A stretch of DNA of 64,000 nucleotides from Catenuloplanes indicus (GCF_030813715.1 NZ_JAUSUZ010000001.1:9096501-9160500), one strand, 5' to 3'. Counted from the first letter of the stretch, positions 8,363 to 18,663 are shown. Program-made: numbers and translations. The notes: generated from the letters alone by a model not told the origin.

Positions 8363-8920
8363 ATGCCACGGAAGGTCGACCATGACGCCCGCCGCCGCCA
8401 CATCGTCGAGTCACTGCTGCGGATCACCGCGGACCACGGGCTGGAGGCGGTGTCGCTGCGCGAGGTCGCGGCCGCGGCCGGCGTGTCGATGGGCCAGGTG
8501 CAGCACTACTTCGCGACCAAGGACGAGATGCTGCTGTACGCGCTGCGGCACTGGCTGAGCCTCGGCACGCACGACGGCTTCGCGGCCCGGGTCGCGCGGC
8601 ACCCGGACGGCGGCCCGCGCGCGATCGCGGCCGAGTACCTGCCCTATGACGCGACCAGCCGGCGGGAGGCCTGCATCGCGGTGGCGTTCGTGTCCCGCGC
8701 CGCGATCCGGCCGGAGATCGCGTCCGCGCTCGCGCCGGCGTTCGCCGGGTTCGCCGGTGCGCTGCGCACGGCGCTCGACCGGACCGGCGTGCCGGACGCG
8801 GCCGCGGAGTCCCGCCGGCTGGCGGCGCTGCTGGACGGGCTGCGGCCCGCGGTGCTGACCGGCGCGCTGTCGCACGCGGACGCACTGGCCGTCGTGGACC
8901 GGCACCTGGAACGCCTTTAG
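8363..8920 (+). CDS. TetR/AcrR family transcriptional repressor
   Basis: A 185-aa regulator. Residues about 8-55 form the TetR DNA-binding domain (RRHIVESLLRITADHGLEAV, then the helix-turn-helix VAAAAGVSMGQVQHYFATKDEML). The C-terminal part is a helical TetR ligand domain (REACIAVAFVSRAAIRPEI). No ribosome-binding site is seen and the -10 is about 10 bp upstream, so the mRNA may be leaderless. It probably binds the palindrome at 8332-8347. Confidence 0.9.
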   Translation: MPRKVDHDARRRHIVESLLRITADHGLEAVSLREVAAAAGVSMGQVQHYFATKDEMLLYALRHWLSLGTHDGFAARVARHPDGGPRAIAAEYLPYDATSRREACIAVAFVSRAAIRPEIASALAPAFAGFAGALRTALDRTGVPDAAAESRRLAALLDGLRPAVLTGALSHADALAVVDRHLERL

Positions 8921-9025
8921 TGGTTTTCTTGCCGCCATTCGATACGTTGTGACGTGTCGATTCCGGACTATGCACAACGGCGGGTCGACAATTCGTGAAC
9001 GGCAGGTTGACGAACGGGGTACGCC

Positions 9026-10570
9026 GTGCCGAGTCTCGCATTGGATTGGCTGCTCGACGGGCCGTACGGGCTGCTCGTGGCGCTTGTGGTGATCGGCGGT
9101 GGCACCGCGCTGAATTATCTGCGCACCCGCCGGGAGAAAATGCTGTCGTTTCGCGTCCGGTTCAATTCCCGGCTCGGCTTCGACCCGCCGGACGCCGGTA
9201 ACGTGGTGCGGCTGATCGGCCCGGACCACACCGAGATCCCGGACCCGGGCATGGTCGTCGCCCGGATCAAGAACGTCGGCCGCAGCTCGATCACCGAACA
9301 GGACTACGTGCACCGGCTCGGCCTCACGTTCCCGGGCACCGACCGGCGGCTGGTCACCGTGGACGTCACCGAGGCGCGACCGCCGGATCTCCAGGACCTG
9401 CTCACCGGCGAGGGTTTCGAGGTGCACGACAACCGGATCGTGCTGCCGCCGGTGCACCTCAACCCGGGCAGCGAGTTCAAGCTGGTGGCGCTGCTGGAGC
9501 ACACCAGCGGCACCGGCAAGCCCGCGGTGCAGACCAACGGCATCCTCCGCAACGGCCGGATCTTCCTCGACAGCGACGGCCGCCGGCTGCGCCGCAGCAC
9601 GCTGATCGGCGGCGGGCTCACCACGCTGCTGGCCGGTGCGCTGGTCGCGGTGCTGCTGGTCGGCCTGCCGCCGGACCCGCGGGACGACTGCGCCGCGGGC
9701 GAGCTCACCGTCACCGGGTCGAGCGCGTTCGCGGACGCGGTGCAGAGCCTGGCCGAGCAGTACATGGCGAAGTGCCGCGCCTCGCGGATCACCGTCGACG
9801 CGTCCGGCAGCATCGAGGGCCTCAACGAGCTCAACGACGCGTCCGCCGAGGACGGCCCGCGCCGGCTCACGCTCGCGGACGGCCGGTTCGACGGCGGCGG
9901 CGGATTCCCGAACGTGGAGATCGCCGGCACGCTGGCCGTCGTGCCGTTCAGCTTCGTGGTGCACCCGGCGCTGCCGGTCACGGACCTGCCGCGGGCCGAG
10001 CTGGCGCGGGTCTTCCGCGGCGACGTCGCGAACTGGAACCAGGTCACCCTCGCGGACGGTACGCCCGGGCCCGACGTCGCCGTGCGCGTGGTCGGCCGGG
10101 ACACCCGGTCCGGCAGCCGCTCCGTGATCCAGAAGCTGCTGCTCGGCGGCGGCAACCCGGCGCCGATCACCGTCAACAGCTGCGCGGCCGCGAACACCGA
10201 GACGGCCGTCGACGCCGCGATCGTCTGTGAGGTGGGCAGCACCGGCGCGGTCCTCGACGCGGTCGCCCGGTACGAGGGCGCCATCGGCTACGTCGACATG
10301 CCGAACGCGGCCGACGCCGGAGCCGCCGTCAAGCAGATCACCGTCGACGGTCTCGGCGCCACGCTCGACGACATCGACGAGGGCTATCCGGTCTGGACCG
10401 TGGAGTACCTCTACAGCTACGGCCCGCTCGCCAAGACCGCCGACCTGACCCGCTCGTTCGCCGGCTTCCTGGTCGACGCGGACCAGGCCGACGAGATCCA
10501 GGCCCTCGGTTACCCGCCGTGCATCCAGGGCGGCAGCGTGCCCCAGGGGCTGTGCAGCAAGGGCAACTGA
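9026..10570 (+). CDS. Two-pass membrane protein with extracellular PstS-like substrate-binding domain
   Basis: A 514-aa protein with unusual layout. TM1 is at residues 12-30 and is followed by positive RTRREK, so the N-terminus faces outside. Residues 35-190 are a beta-rich, probably cytoplasmic domain (VVARIKNVGRSSITEQDY). TM2 at 193-213 follows RRLRR. Residues 225-514 are a PstS-type phosphate/solute-binding fold (TVTGSSAFADAV, VPFSFVVHP, RVFRGDVANWNQV, GRDTRSGSRS, GAIGYVDM). PstS proteins are normally lipoproteins; here the binder is tethered to a cytoplasmic domain, which hints at sensing rather than transport. No ABC partner genes are adjacent. The GTG start at 9026 has only a weak ribosome-binding site. 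Confidence 0.8.
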   Translation: MPSLALDWLLDGPYGLLVALVVIGGGTALNYLRTRREKMLSFRVRFNSRLGFDPPDAGNVVRLIGPDHTEIPDPGMVVARIKNVGRSSITEQDYVHRLGLTFPGTDRRLVTVDVTEARPPDLQDLLTGEGFEVHDNRIVLPPVHLNPGSEFKLVALLEHTSGTGKPAVQTNGILRNGRIFLDSDGRRLRRSTLIGGGLTTLLAGALVAVLLVGLPPDPRDDCAAGELTVTGSSAFADAVQSLAEQYMAKCRASRITVDASGSIEGLNELNDASAEDGPRRLTLADGRFDGGGGFPNVEIAGTLAVVPFSFVVHPALPVTDLPRAELARVFRGDVANWNQVTLADGTPGPDVAVRVVGRDTRSGSRSVIQKLLLGGGNPAPITVNSCAAANTETAVDAAIVCEVGSTGAVLDAVARYEGAIGYVDMPNAADAGAAVKQITVDGLGATLDDIDEGYPVWTVEYLYSYGPLAKTADLTRSFAGFLVDADQADEIQALGYPPCIQGGSVPQGLCSKGN

Positions 10571-10657
10571 CGCGAGTTGTCGGATCGGGGCGGCGGCGTT
10601 CGTAGAACGGGTGAGAGGCTGCCAGGAGGGCGCCGGACGTACGGGAGATGAGCCGAG

Positions 10658-10981
10658 ATGCAGTACCTGGTTTCCGTGATCGACGACCGGACCGGTTCCG
10701 GGACCGACGGCGAGATGGCGACGATCACCGCGTTCAACGAGCGGATGCGGGCCGACGGCAACTGGGTGTTCGCCGGTGGCCTCGCGGCGCCGGAGACCGC
10801 CACCGTGATCGACAACCGGGGCGCCGCCCCGGTGTTCACCGACGGGCCGTACGTGGAGACGAAGGAGTTCATCGCCGGCTTCTGGATCTTCCAGGCGCCG
10901 GATCTGGACGCCGCGCTCCGGATCGCCGCGGCCGGGTCGAGGGCCTGCCACCGCCGGGTCGAGGTGCGGCCGTTCCGGTGA
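10658..10981 (+). CDS. YCII/DGPF-domain protein (ECF42 partner)
   Basis: A 107-aa YciI-like protein with the DGPF-type motif FTDGPYVETKEFIAGFWIF. Such proteins are the conserved neighbours of ECF42 sigma factors in actinobacteria. Its last codons overlap the sigma factor start by 4 bases (GTGA), so the two should be translated together. The upstream stretch GGGAGATGAGCCGAG supplies a ribosome-binding site. The biochemical role is not established for the family. Confidence 0.9.
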   Translation: MQYLVSVIDDRTGSGTDGEMATITAFNERMRADGNWVFAGGLAAPETATVIDNRGAAPVFTDGPYVETKEFIAGFWIFQAPDLDAALRIAAAGSRACHRRVEVRPFR

Positions 10982-12201
10982 GCGCCGCCGAGGCGGTGAC
11001 CCGGGCGCACCGGCAGGAGTGGGCGATCGTGGTGGCCGCGCTGGCCCGGCGGTTCGGCGACCTCGACGTGGCGGAGGAGGCGGCGGCGGAGGCCTTCGCG
11101 GCCGCGGTCGAGCGGTGGCCGGTGGACGGCGTGCCGCCGAAGCCCGGCGCCTGGCTGACCACCACCGCCACCCGGAAGGCGATCGACCGGGTACGGCGGG
11201 AGAGCCGGCGGGACGCCAAGCAGCGGGAGGCGTGGATGCTGCACGACGACGAGCCGGCCGCGCCGGCCGGGGTGATCGACGACGACCGGCTCCGGCTGAT
11301 CTTCACGTGCTGCCATCCGGCGCTCGGGCCGGAGGTCCGGGTCGCGCTGACGCTGCGCCTGGTCGGCGGGCTGACCGTGGCGGAGATCGCCCGCGCGTTC
11401 CTGGTGCGGGAGAGCGCGATGGGGCAGCGGATCACCCGGGCCAAAGCCAAGATCAAGGCGGCGCGCATCCCGTACCGGGTGCCGACGGCGGCCGACCTGC
11501 CGGCGCGCGTCTCCGGCGTCCTCGCGGTGCTGTTCCTGGTCTTCAACGAGGGCTACCTGGCGACCGGGCCGGAGTCGCCGCCGGTCCGGCAGGAGCTCAC
11601 CGCGGAGGCGATCCGGCTCACCCGGCTGCTCCGCACGCTGCTGCCGGGCAACGGCGAGGTGACCGGCCTGCTCGCGCTGATGCTGCTCACCGAGGCACGC
11701 CGCACCGCCCGCGTCTCGGCGGGCGGCGAGCTGATCGCGCTCGGCGAGCAGGACCGCGGCGCCTGGGACCCGGAGCTGATCGAGGAGGGGCACCGGCTGG
11801 TGGTCGAGCGCCTGGCCACCGGTGAGCCGCCCGGCCGCTACCAGCTCCTGGCGGCGATCAACGCGGTGCACACGGCCGCGCCGGACGTCCGGGACACCGC
11901 CTGGCCGCAGATCGTCGCGCTCTACGACCAGCTGGCCCGCCTGGACCCGTCGCCGATCGTGGCGCTCAACCGCGCGGTCGCGGTCGCCGAGCTGGACGGC
12001 CCGCACGTGGCACTGACCGCGGTCGACCGTCTCGGGGACGCACTGGCCGGCTACCACGCGTTCCACGCCGCCCGCGCCGACCTGCTCCGCCGGCTCGGCC
12101 GCGGTGCCGACGCACGCGCGGCCTACGACCGGGCGATCGCGCTGGCCGGCAACACGGCCGAGACCGCCTACCTGACCCGCCGTCGCGACCAGCTCCGCTG
12201 A
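10978..12201 (+). CDS. ECF42-group RNA polymerase sigma factor with TPR-like C-terminal extension
   Basis: A 407-aa extracytoplasmic-function sigma factor starting at GTG 10978. Sigma region 2 covers about residues 8-75 (HRQEWAIVVAALARRFGDLDVAEEAAAEAF). Region 4 covers about 110-160 (LRLVGGLTVAEIARAFLVRESAMGQRITRAKAKI). The long C-terminal extension (DUF6596/SnoaL-free, TPR-like, ending RRLGRGADARAAYDRAIALA) is the hallmark of ECF42. The CCHPALGP motif between regions 2 and 4 is typical. No anti-sigma gene is adjacent; in this group the C-terminal extension is thought to control activity. Confidence 0.93.
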   Translation: MSAAEAVTRAHRQEWAIVVAALARRFGDLDVAEEAAAEAFAAAVERWPVDGVPPKPGAWLTTTATRKAIDRVRRESRRDAKQREAWMLHDDEPAAPAGVIDDDRLRLIFTCCHPALGPEVRVALTLRLVGGLTVAEIARAFLVRESAMGQRITRAKAKIKAARIPYRVPTAADLPARVSGVLAVLFLVFNEGYLATGPESPPVRQELTAEAIRLTRLLRTLLPGNGEVTGLLALMLLTEARRTARVSAGGELIALGEQDRGAWDPELIEEGHRLVVERLATGEPPGRYQLLAAINAVHTAAPDVRDTAWPQIVALYDQLARLDPSPIVALNRAVAVAELDGPHVALTAVDRLGDALAGYHAFHAARADLLRRLGRGADARAAYDRAIALAGNTAETAYLTRRRDQLR

Positions 12202-12225
12202 GCGGCGACTCCGGGGCCGTACCGG

Positions 12226-13146
12226 CTATTCCGGCGCGGCCGCAGCGGGGGTGGCGGCGTGCGCGCGGCGGGCGATGCCGGCCAGCAGGTCGGCGACCTG
12301 GACGCGTGGGTCGGCGCGGGAGTCGGCCATGGTCAGCCCGGCCAGGGCAGACCGTCCTGAGTCGTCGGTCAGCGCGGCCTGGAGGCGGCGCAGCCGGGTG
12401 GCGGTCAGCGCGCTCTGCTCGTCGTGCGTCACCACCACCTGCCGGCCGCCGGCGGCCCAGGTCAGCACGGTCTCGGCCAGCGCGGGCAGCAGCGGTTCCA
12501 GGGGCGGCGGGATCGCCGGGTCGTCGTCCTCCAGCCGGCGCAGCAGGTCGCGGGTCCGGCCGGGCTCGATCGCGGCGAGCACGGCGGCGGCCGGTTCCGG
12601 CACCGCGCGGATCAGCGTGTCGCGGGCGCGCAGGAACCGGTCGACGGCACCGGGCACGCGCCGCTTGACGCGCACCAGATCCGTGAACGCGGTCAGGAAC
12701 GCATGCCAGCCGGCCCCCGCCGCACGACCGGCCCGGTGCAGCGTCTCCGCCTCGCGCCGGTGCGCCCGCGCCAGCCGGGTGCCGTCCGCGTAGGACGGCT
12801 CGCCCAGCAGCAGGTCCACCACGCGGGTGACCAGGAAGAACTCCTTGTCCACCAGGTGCACGTGCGCCCGTCCGCGCAACGCGGTCAGCAGCCACTCGCG
12901 GGCCTCGGCCGCATCCGGCCCGCGCAGCAGGCCGCCGGACTTCAGCTCGTGCGGCGAGCGGCGGAACCGGGACAGCAGCGTCACCGCCTCGTCCACGGCC
13001 AGGTCCACGCCGGCGTGCGCGATCACCGGCATGCCGGGGTGCAGCAGGTTCGTGCCGGAGAACCCGGACTCGTCACAGGCGATCTCCACCACCGCGCCGG
13101 TCAGCGCGCCCGGCGCCAGCAGCCCACCCTGCAGCGGCGTCCTCAC
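12226..13146 (-). CDS. DUF3800-like protein (RNase H-fold)
   Basis: A 306-aa protein with the DUF3800 pattern: an early ACDESGFSG motif, where Asp and Glu are the first acidic residues, and a late DPRVQVADLLAG motif with Gln and Asp. These residues fit an RNase H-like metal site, so nuclease activity is possible but unproven. No other element is nearby to suggest defence. It is divergent from the methyltransferase at 13196 with a 49-bp gap. Confidence 0.7.
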   Translation of the reverse strand: MRTPLQGGLLAPGALTGAVVEIACDESGFSGTNLLHPGMPVIAHAGVDLAVDEAVTLLSRFRRSPHELKSGGLLRGPDAAEAREWLLTALRGRAHVHLVDKEFFLVTRVVDLLLGEPSYADGTRLARAHRREAETLHRAGRAAGAGWHAFLTAFTDLVRVKRRVPGAVDRFLRARDTLIRAVPEPAAAVLAAIEPGRTRDLLRRLEDDDPAIPPPLEPLLPALAETVLTWAAGGRQVVVTHDEQSALTATRLRRLQAALTDDSGRSALAGLTMADSRADPRVQVADLLAGIARRAHAATPAAAAPE

Positions 13147-13195
13147 CCCACCATGGTCGCCCGTGCGTCAACCGCTTTCGGGGTACCCTCGGCCG

Positions 13196-13909
13196 GTGTT
13201 CTCGCCACACGGACCGTCGCTGCGTGAGCTGGCCGGGCAGGCGCTGACCTCGGTCGAGCGCGGCTACGACCTGCTGGCGCCGAAGTTCGACCACACCCCG
13301 TTCCGTACGCCGGACCCGCTGCTCGACGCGACCGCGGCGGCGCTCCGCACGCACGGCCCGTTCCGCACCGGGCTGGACGTGTGCACCGGCACCGGCGCCG
13401 GTCTGGGCGTGCTCGGGCCGCTCTGCACCGAGCGGGTCACCGGCGTGGACTTCAGTGCCGGGATGCTCGACCGGGCCCGCGCGGCCCACCCGGGCGCCAC
13501 GCTGGTCCGGGCGGACGCGCGCGAGCTGCCGTTCGACGCGGAGTTCGACCTCGCGGTCACGTTCGGCGCGCTCGGCCACTTCGAGCCGGCCGAGCGTCCC
13601 GCGCTGTTCGGCGGCGTGCACCGTGCGCTGCGGCCGGGCGGTCTGTTCGCGGTGCCGGTCGGCACGCCGCCACCGGTGACCTCACCGGCGTACTGGGTGA
13701 CGACCGGCTTCGACGCGGCTATGCGGGTGCGCAACGCGCTGTGGCGGCCGCCGTTCGTCATGTACTACCGGATCATGACGCAGCCCGCGATCCAGGCCGC
13801 GCTGACCGCGGCCGGGTTCACCGTCGACGCCGTCGACCTCCCCGCGCTCGGCCACCGCCGCGACGGCACCCCGCGCTGCCGCCTCCTCCTCGCCCGCAGG
13901 CCCGTCTGA
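13196..13909 (+). CDS. Class I SAM-dependent methyltransferase
   Basis: A 237-aa methyltransferase from GTG 13196. Motif I is LDVCTGTGAGLGVL at about residue 60, motif II is VTGVDFSAGMLDRAR, the post-II acidic segment is VRADARELPFD, and motif IV is FDLAVTFGALGHF. The family resembles UbiE/small-molecule methyltransferases; the substrate is unknown. The stop codon is inside an 18-bp unit that is duplicated just downstream. Confidence 0.87.
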   Translation: MFSPHGPSLRELAGQALTSVERGYDLLAPKFDHTPFRTPDPLLDATAAALRTHGPFRTGLDVCTGTGAGLGVLGPLCTERVTGVDFSAGMLDRARAAHPGATLVRADARELPFDAEFDLAVTFGALGHFEPAERPALFGGVHRALRPGGLFAVPVGTPPPVTSPAYWVTTGFDAAMRVRNALWRPPFVMYYRIMTQPAIQAALTAAGFTVDAVDLPALGHRRDGTPRCRLLLARRPV

Positions 13910-13927
13910 GCCCGCAGGCCCGTCTGA
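13892..13927 (+). repeat. 18-bp tandem duplication spanning the methyltransferase stop codon
   Basis: The unit GCCCGCAGGCCCGTCTGA occurs at 13892-13909 and again at 13910-13927. The first copy supplies the last five codons and the stop; the second repeats them after the stop. Confidence 0.9.
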
Positions 13928-13938
13928 GCCCGTCCGGG

Positions 13939-14328
13939 TCAGGGCATGCCCGCGGCGGCGCAGGCGGTCTGGAGCGGGCTGATGTCGTCGAGGTCCATCG
14001 GGGGCAGCGGGATGGCATCGCTGAGGATCGAGCCGCCGTCGCGGTGCAGGCGGTCGTAGAGGCCGGCGGTCTGGAGCACCTCCTCGTCCGACCGTTCGAG
14101 GTCCTTGCCGATCTGCGCGCGCTCGGCCAGGTCCGGGACGGTACCGGCGACCGCGTGCGCCTCGAGGCGCGCGCAGGCGGCGATGCCCGGGTCCTCCGGT
14201 GCGGGAATGAGCCAGAAGACCGCGGCACCGACCGCGGCGATCACGGCGATACCGCGGGCGAACGCGATCGCGTTCGCCCGGTTGACGGTCACCGTCCACG
14301 GATCGTCGGGCGTTTCGGAATACGTCAC
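13939..14328 (-). CDS. Small single-pass membrane protein, unknown function
   Basis: A 129-aa protein. Residues about 24-41 form one transmembrane helix (GIAVIAAVGAAVFWLI), followed by an acidic extracytoplasmic helical region (DPGIAACARLEAHAVAGTV...). It is not recognised. Two cysteines (ACARLEA and the QTACAAAG near the C-terminus) could form a disulfide. It is convergent with the methyltransferase. Confidence 0.6.
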   Translation of the reverse strand: MTYSETPDDPWTVTVNRANAIAFARGIAVIAAVGAAVFWLIPAPEDPGIAACARLEAHAVAGTVPDLAERAQIGKDLERSDEEVLQTAGLYDRLHRDGGSILSDAIPLPPMDLDDISPLQTACAAAGMP

Positions 14329-14452
14329 GAGCGAAGATCATCCGATAGACGGAACCGCGCCGCATCCCCTTTCCGGCGCCCGGTGGCGGCTCGGCGGTCC
14401 GGCGTGACCGGACCGCCGCCGAGAGCCGAGATCCCGCCTCCGGGATCGGGGA

Positions 14453-16096
<1,644 letters not shown>

Positions 16097-16299
16097 AGCG
16101 GTCTCCTCGGGTTCGCGCATGAGGACGTCTCCCCCCGACCCTAATGTCCACCAGCGCCACCCGCCCGCCACACCCCCAAGATCAAGAACGTCCGGAGCTG
16201 ATGTTCCCACTTCCGGCGTGGCCGCTGTGATGTCCGTACCGCCGGGTTCTGGATCCGGCCCCGGAGGCGCGCGAGCGGGACGGGTAGGGTGCGGGGTGG

Positions 16300-16495
16300 C
16301 ACGAACTGTTGCGAGGTGCCCGGCCGGAGGCGGCCGGGAGAATCGGGAAGCCGGTGTGAATCCGGCACGGGCCCGCCGCGGTGACCGGGGAGCCGCCGCC
16401 CATGCGCGTACGCGCGGCCACTGGCCCTGACCGGCTGGGAAGGCGGGCGGTGAGGTGACGATCCGGGAGTCCGAAGACCGGCCTCGCGCCTGGTG
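16300..16495 (+). promoter_or_regulatory. Cobalamin (adenosylcobalamin) riboswitch
   Basis: The leader of bluB carries the conserved cobalamin-riboswitch blocks in order: GGGAAGCCGGTGTGAATCC-type core at about 16345-16365, CCACTGGCCCTGACC and CTGGGAAGG at 16419-16442, and the B12 box with ATCCGGGAGTCCGAAGACC near 16461-16480. The rest of the gap before the GTG forms the expression platform. Repression of bluB by excess cobalamin is expected. The ends are approximate. Confidence 0.92.
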
Positions 16496-16536
16496 ACCCC
16501 GGCATGCCCGGGGCCGGACCGCAGCGGGAGCCTGCC

Positions 16537-17175
16537 GTGAACCATGACCTGTACGAGATCATCCACCGTCGCCGCGACGTGCGCGGCCAGTTCACCGGCG
16601 AGCCGGTGCCGGACGACGTGCTGGACCGGGTGCTCGACGCCGCGCACGCCGCACCGAGCGTGGGCCTGTCCCAGCCGTGGGATTTCGTGATCGTCCGCGG
16701 GCGCGCGGCGCGGGAGCAGTTCCACGCGCACGTACGCCGGGAGCGAGAGATCTTCGCGGCCACGCTGGACGGTGACGCGGCGGCCCGGTTCGCGCGCATC
16801 AAGATCGACGGAGTGCTGGAGTCGACGCTGTCCATCGTGGTCACCTACGACCCGGACCGCGGCGGTCCCGCCGTGCTCGGGCGGCACGCGATCGCGGACG
16901 CCGGCCTCTACTCCGCCTGTCTCGCGGTGCAGAACCTGTGGCTGGCCGCGACCGCGGAACGGCTCGGCGTGGGCTGGGTGTCGTTCTACCGCGAGGAGTT
17001 CGTCCGCGATCTGCTCGGCATCCCGGCGACGATCCGGCCGATCGCGTGGCTGTGCATGGGGCCGGTCACGCACCTCGAGGAGACCCCGGACCTGGAACGC
17101 CACGGCTGGCGCCGACGCCGCCCACTGCACCTCGCCCGGCACGACGACCGCTGGGGCGGCCGGGACCGGCGATAG
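16537..17175 (+). CDS. bluB: 5,6-Dimethylbenzimidazole synthase BluB
   Basis: A flavin-destroying nitroreductase-fold enzyme that makes the lower ligand of vitamin B12 from FMN. The start is GTG 16537 with GCGGGAG upstream ([18 protein letters not shown]). The BluB signatures are the RRDVR opening, [17 protein letters not shown] and [14 protein letters not shown], followed by [18 protein letters not shown]. The length of 212 aa is typical. The cobalamin riboswitch directly upstream independently supports the call. Confidence 0.96.
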   Translation: MNHDLYEIIHRRRDVRGQFTGEPVPDDVLDRVLDAAHAAPSVGLSQPWDFVIVRGRAAREQFHAHVRREREIFAATLDGDAAARFARIKIDGVLESTLSIVVTYDPDRGGPAVLGRHAIADAGLYSACLAVQNLWLAATAERLGVGWVSFYREEFVRDLLGIPATIRPIAWLCMGPVTHLEETPDLERHGWRRRRPLHLARHDDRWGGRDRR

Positions 17176-17219
17176 GCCGGCGGGTCACGGAACGTGGTGG
17201 CGGGTGCCGCGGCGGCGGA

Positions 17220-17936
17220 TCAGTGGCGTGTGGCGCGCTCCGGGGACGGCGCCGTGTGCAGCGCGGACGCGGTCAGCAGGGAGAGCGCGAACACGCCGAT
17301 CAGGCGGGCGCCCGTGGTGTGCACCAGGAAGGCGCCCGGCAGCTGGGAGATCAGCACCGTGCCGGCCACGGCCACCAGCGCGGCGGCACCCCAGAACCGG
17401 CCCCGCCGCGTCGCCACGGCCGGTGGATCGCCGTGCCAGGCGCGCAGCAGCCGGCGTCGTCCGATGTGGACCGCCAGCAGCAGCGAGGCGATCGCGCCGC
17501 CGACCGTCGAGGCCAGATCGGCGACCGGCGCGTGCTCGGTGACCGCGTCCCAGACCTGGTGGGACGCGGCACCGAGCAGCGCCGACAGCACGGTCACCAG
17601 GAACGCCGGGCGGCTCGCGCCCAGCACGCCGTAGTCGCGCGGCGCCAGCCACACCGGCCGCGCGGGCAGGTGCGCGGCGACGACCGGCGCGGCCCGGCGC
17701 ACCAGGATCGCGCACGCCAGCGTGACCGGCAGGCAGAACAGCGGAAGGCCGGCCGGCCCGTGCGCCAGCTGGTAGAGCGCGATACCGCGGACCGACTCCA
17801 GGACGGTGCCGTCCAGCGCGTACGCCAGGTCCGGCGACGCCGACCCGATCACCAGCGCCACCCCGTCGAACCAGCGTGGCCGCCACAATTTGAGCGGGAG
17901 CGGTAACGCGGCGTGCGAGGGGAACGTCAGCGGCAT
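17220..17936 (-). CDS. DUF4184 family membrane protein
   Basis: A 238-aa polytopic membrane protein with about five or six hydrophobic segments. The N-terminal MPLTFPSHAALPLPLK and SASPDLAYAL with a following QLAHG motif are the DUF4184 pattern, with conserved His/Asp residues on loops. Function is unknown. It follows the MarR regulator gene on the same strand with a 25-bp gap, so the two may be one transcript. Confidence 0.82.
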   Translation of the reverse strand: MPLTFPSHAALPLPLKLWRPRWFDGVALVIGSASPDLAYALDGTVLESVRGIALYQLAHGPAGLPLFCLPVTLACAILVRRAAPVVAAHLPARPVWLAPRDYGVLGASRPAFLVTVLSALLGAASHQVWDAVTEHAPVADLASTVGGAIASLLLAVHIGRRRLLRAWHGDPPAVATRRGRFWGAAALVAVAGTVLISQLPGAFLVHTTGARLIGVFALSLLTASALHTAPSPERATRH

Positions 17937-17961
17937 GCCCGCACCCTAGCGATGGATGAGG

Positions 17962-18408
17962 TCAGCGGGCGTGGCGGCGGTGCAGGCCGGCGAGCCGGCC
18001 GAGCGTGTCGGTCACGGTGCGGCGCTGCCGGTCGGTGAGCGCGGCCGCCGCGTCGGCGATGTCGTCCGCCAGTGGCCGCAGCTCGTCAACCAGCCGCTGC
18101 CGCGCGTACGGCGTGATCGCGACCGTCTGCCGGCGCCGGTCCGTGAGGTGCGGCCGCCGTTTCGCGAAGCCGCGCTGCTCCAGCCGGTCGACCAGCCCGG
18201 TCGCGGCACCGGACGTGACACCCAGCAGCCGGCCGAGTTCGACCGGACCCATCGGTTCGCCGGAGATCGAGAGGTGCTTGAGCGCGAGGTAGTCGCCCGC
18301 GGTCAGGCCCATGCGGCGGGCGACGGCCGCGTCGAGTTCGGCGGCGGCGACGGCGAGGTGGTGCACGGCCCACGCCAGATCGCCCGCGGCGGACGGATGC
18401 TCGGACAT
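17962..18408 (-). CDS. MarR family transcriptional regulator
   Basis: A 148-aa winged-helix regulator. The start at ATG 18408 (MSEHPSAAG) is preferred over 18420 because the latter leaves only a few bases after the operator. The recognition helix is in LGRLLGVTSGAATGLVDRLEQRGF and the wing is RRPHLTDRRRQTVAIT. It is divergent from a decayed TspO-like gene across the dyad at 18427-18441 and probably represses itself. Confidence 0.9.
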   Translation of the reverse strand: MSEHPSAAGDLAWAVHHLAVAAAELDAAVARRMGLTAGDYLALKHLSISGEPMGPVELGRLLGVTSGAATGLVDRLEQRGFAKRRPHLTDRRRQTVAITPYARQRLVDELRPLADDIADAAAALTDRQRRTVTDTLGRLAGLHRRHAR

Positions 18409-18426
18409 GCGGAAGAGCATACGATG

Positions 18427-18441
18427 GCTTAGAAACTAAGC
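18427..18441. promoter_or_regulatory. MarR-type operator
   Basis: GCTTAG-AAA-CTAAGC is a perfect inverted repeat with 6-bp arms, lying 19 bp upstream of the preferred MarR start. Its composition (TTAG/CTAA arms in very GC-rich DNA) is typical of MarR sites. Confidence 0.72.
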
Positions 18442-18449
18442 TGTCCACA

Positions 18450-18645
18450 ATGGGAGGTACCGGCGGGCGACCGCATCCGCTCACTGACGCTCGCCGCTGC
18501 GACCACCGCGTTCGTGGCCACGCCCACGCTCGGCGCGGTCTTCGGCAACGGCGAACGGACCCGCCGGTACGACACGGTGATCACCCCTCCGGCGTACGCC
18601 TTCTGGGGCTGGGCTCCGATCTTCGCCGGCATCGTCGCGTCGACC
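18450..18645 (+). pseudogene. Remnant of a TspO-like tryptophan-rich membrane protein gene
   Basis: Frame +1 across this stretch reads RIRSLTLAAATTAFVATPTL, then GNGERTRRYDTVITPPAYAF and WGWAPIFAGIVAS. That is the N-terminal helix and the ITPxxYAFxxWxxI motif of TspO/tryptophan-rich sensory-like proteins. The ATG at 18450 is out of frame with it, and after VAST the frame runs into degenerate GC-rich repeats. Only about the first quarter of a protein is left. The position divergent from MarR suggests the original target gene of that regulator. Confidence 0.6.
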
Positions 18646-18663
18646 GGTGATCGCGGCGTTCGT

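Noticed and set aside
8411-10951. Leftward 846-residue open frame
   Set aside because: Antisense to the TetR and PstS-like genes, which have clear motifs; no domain is seen.
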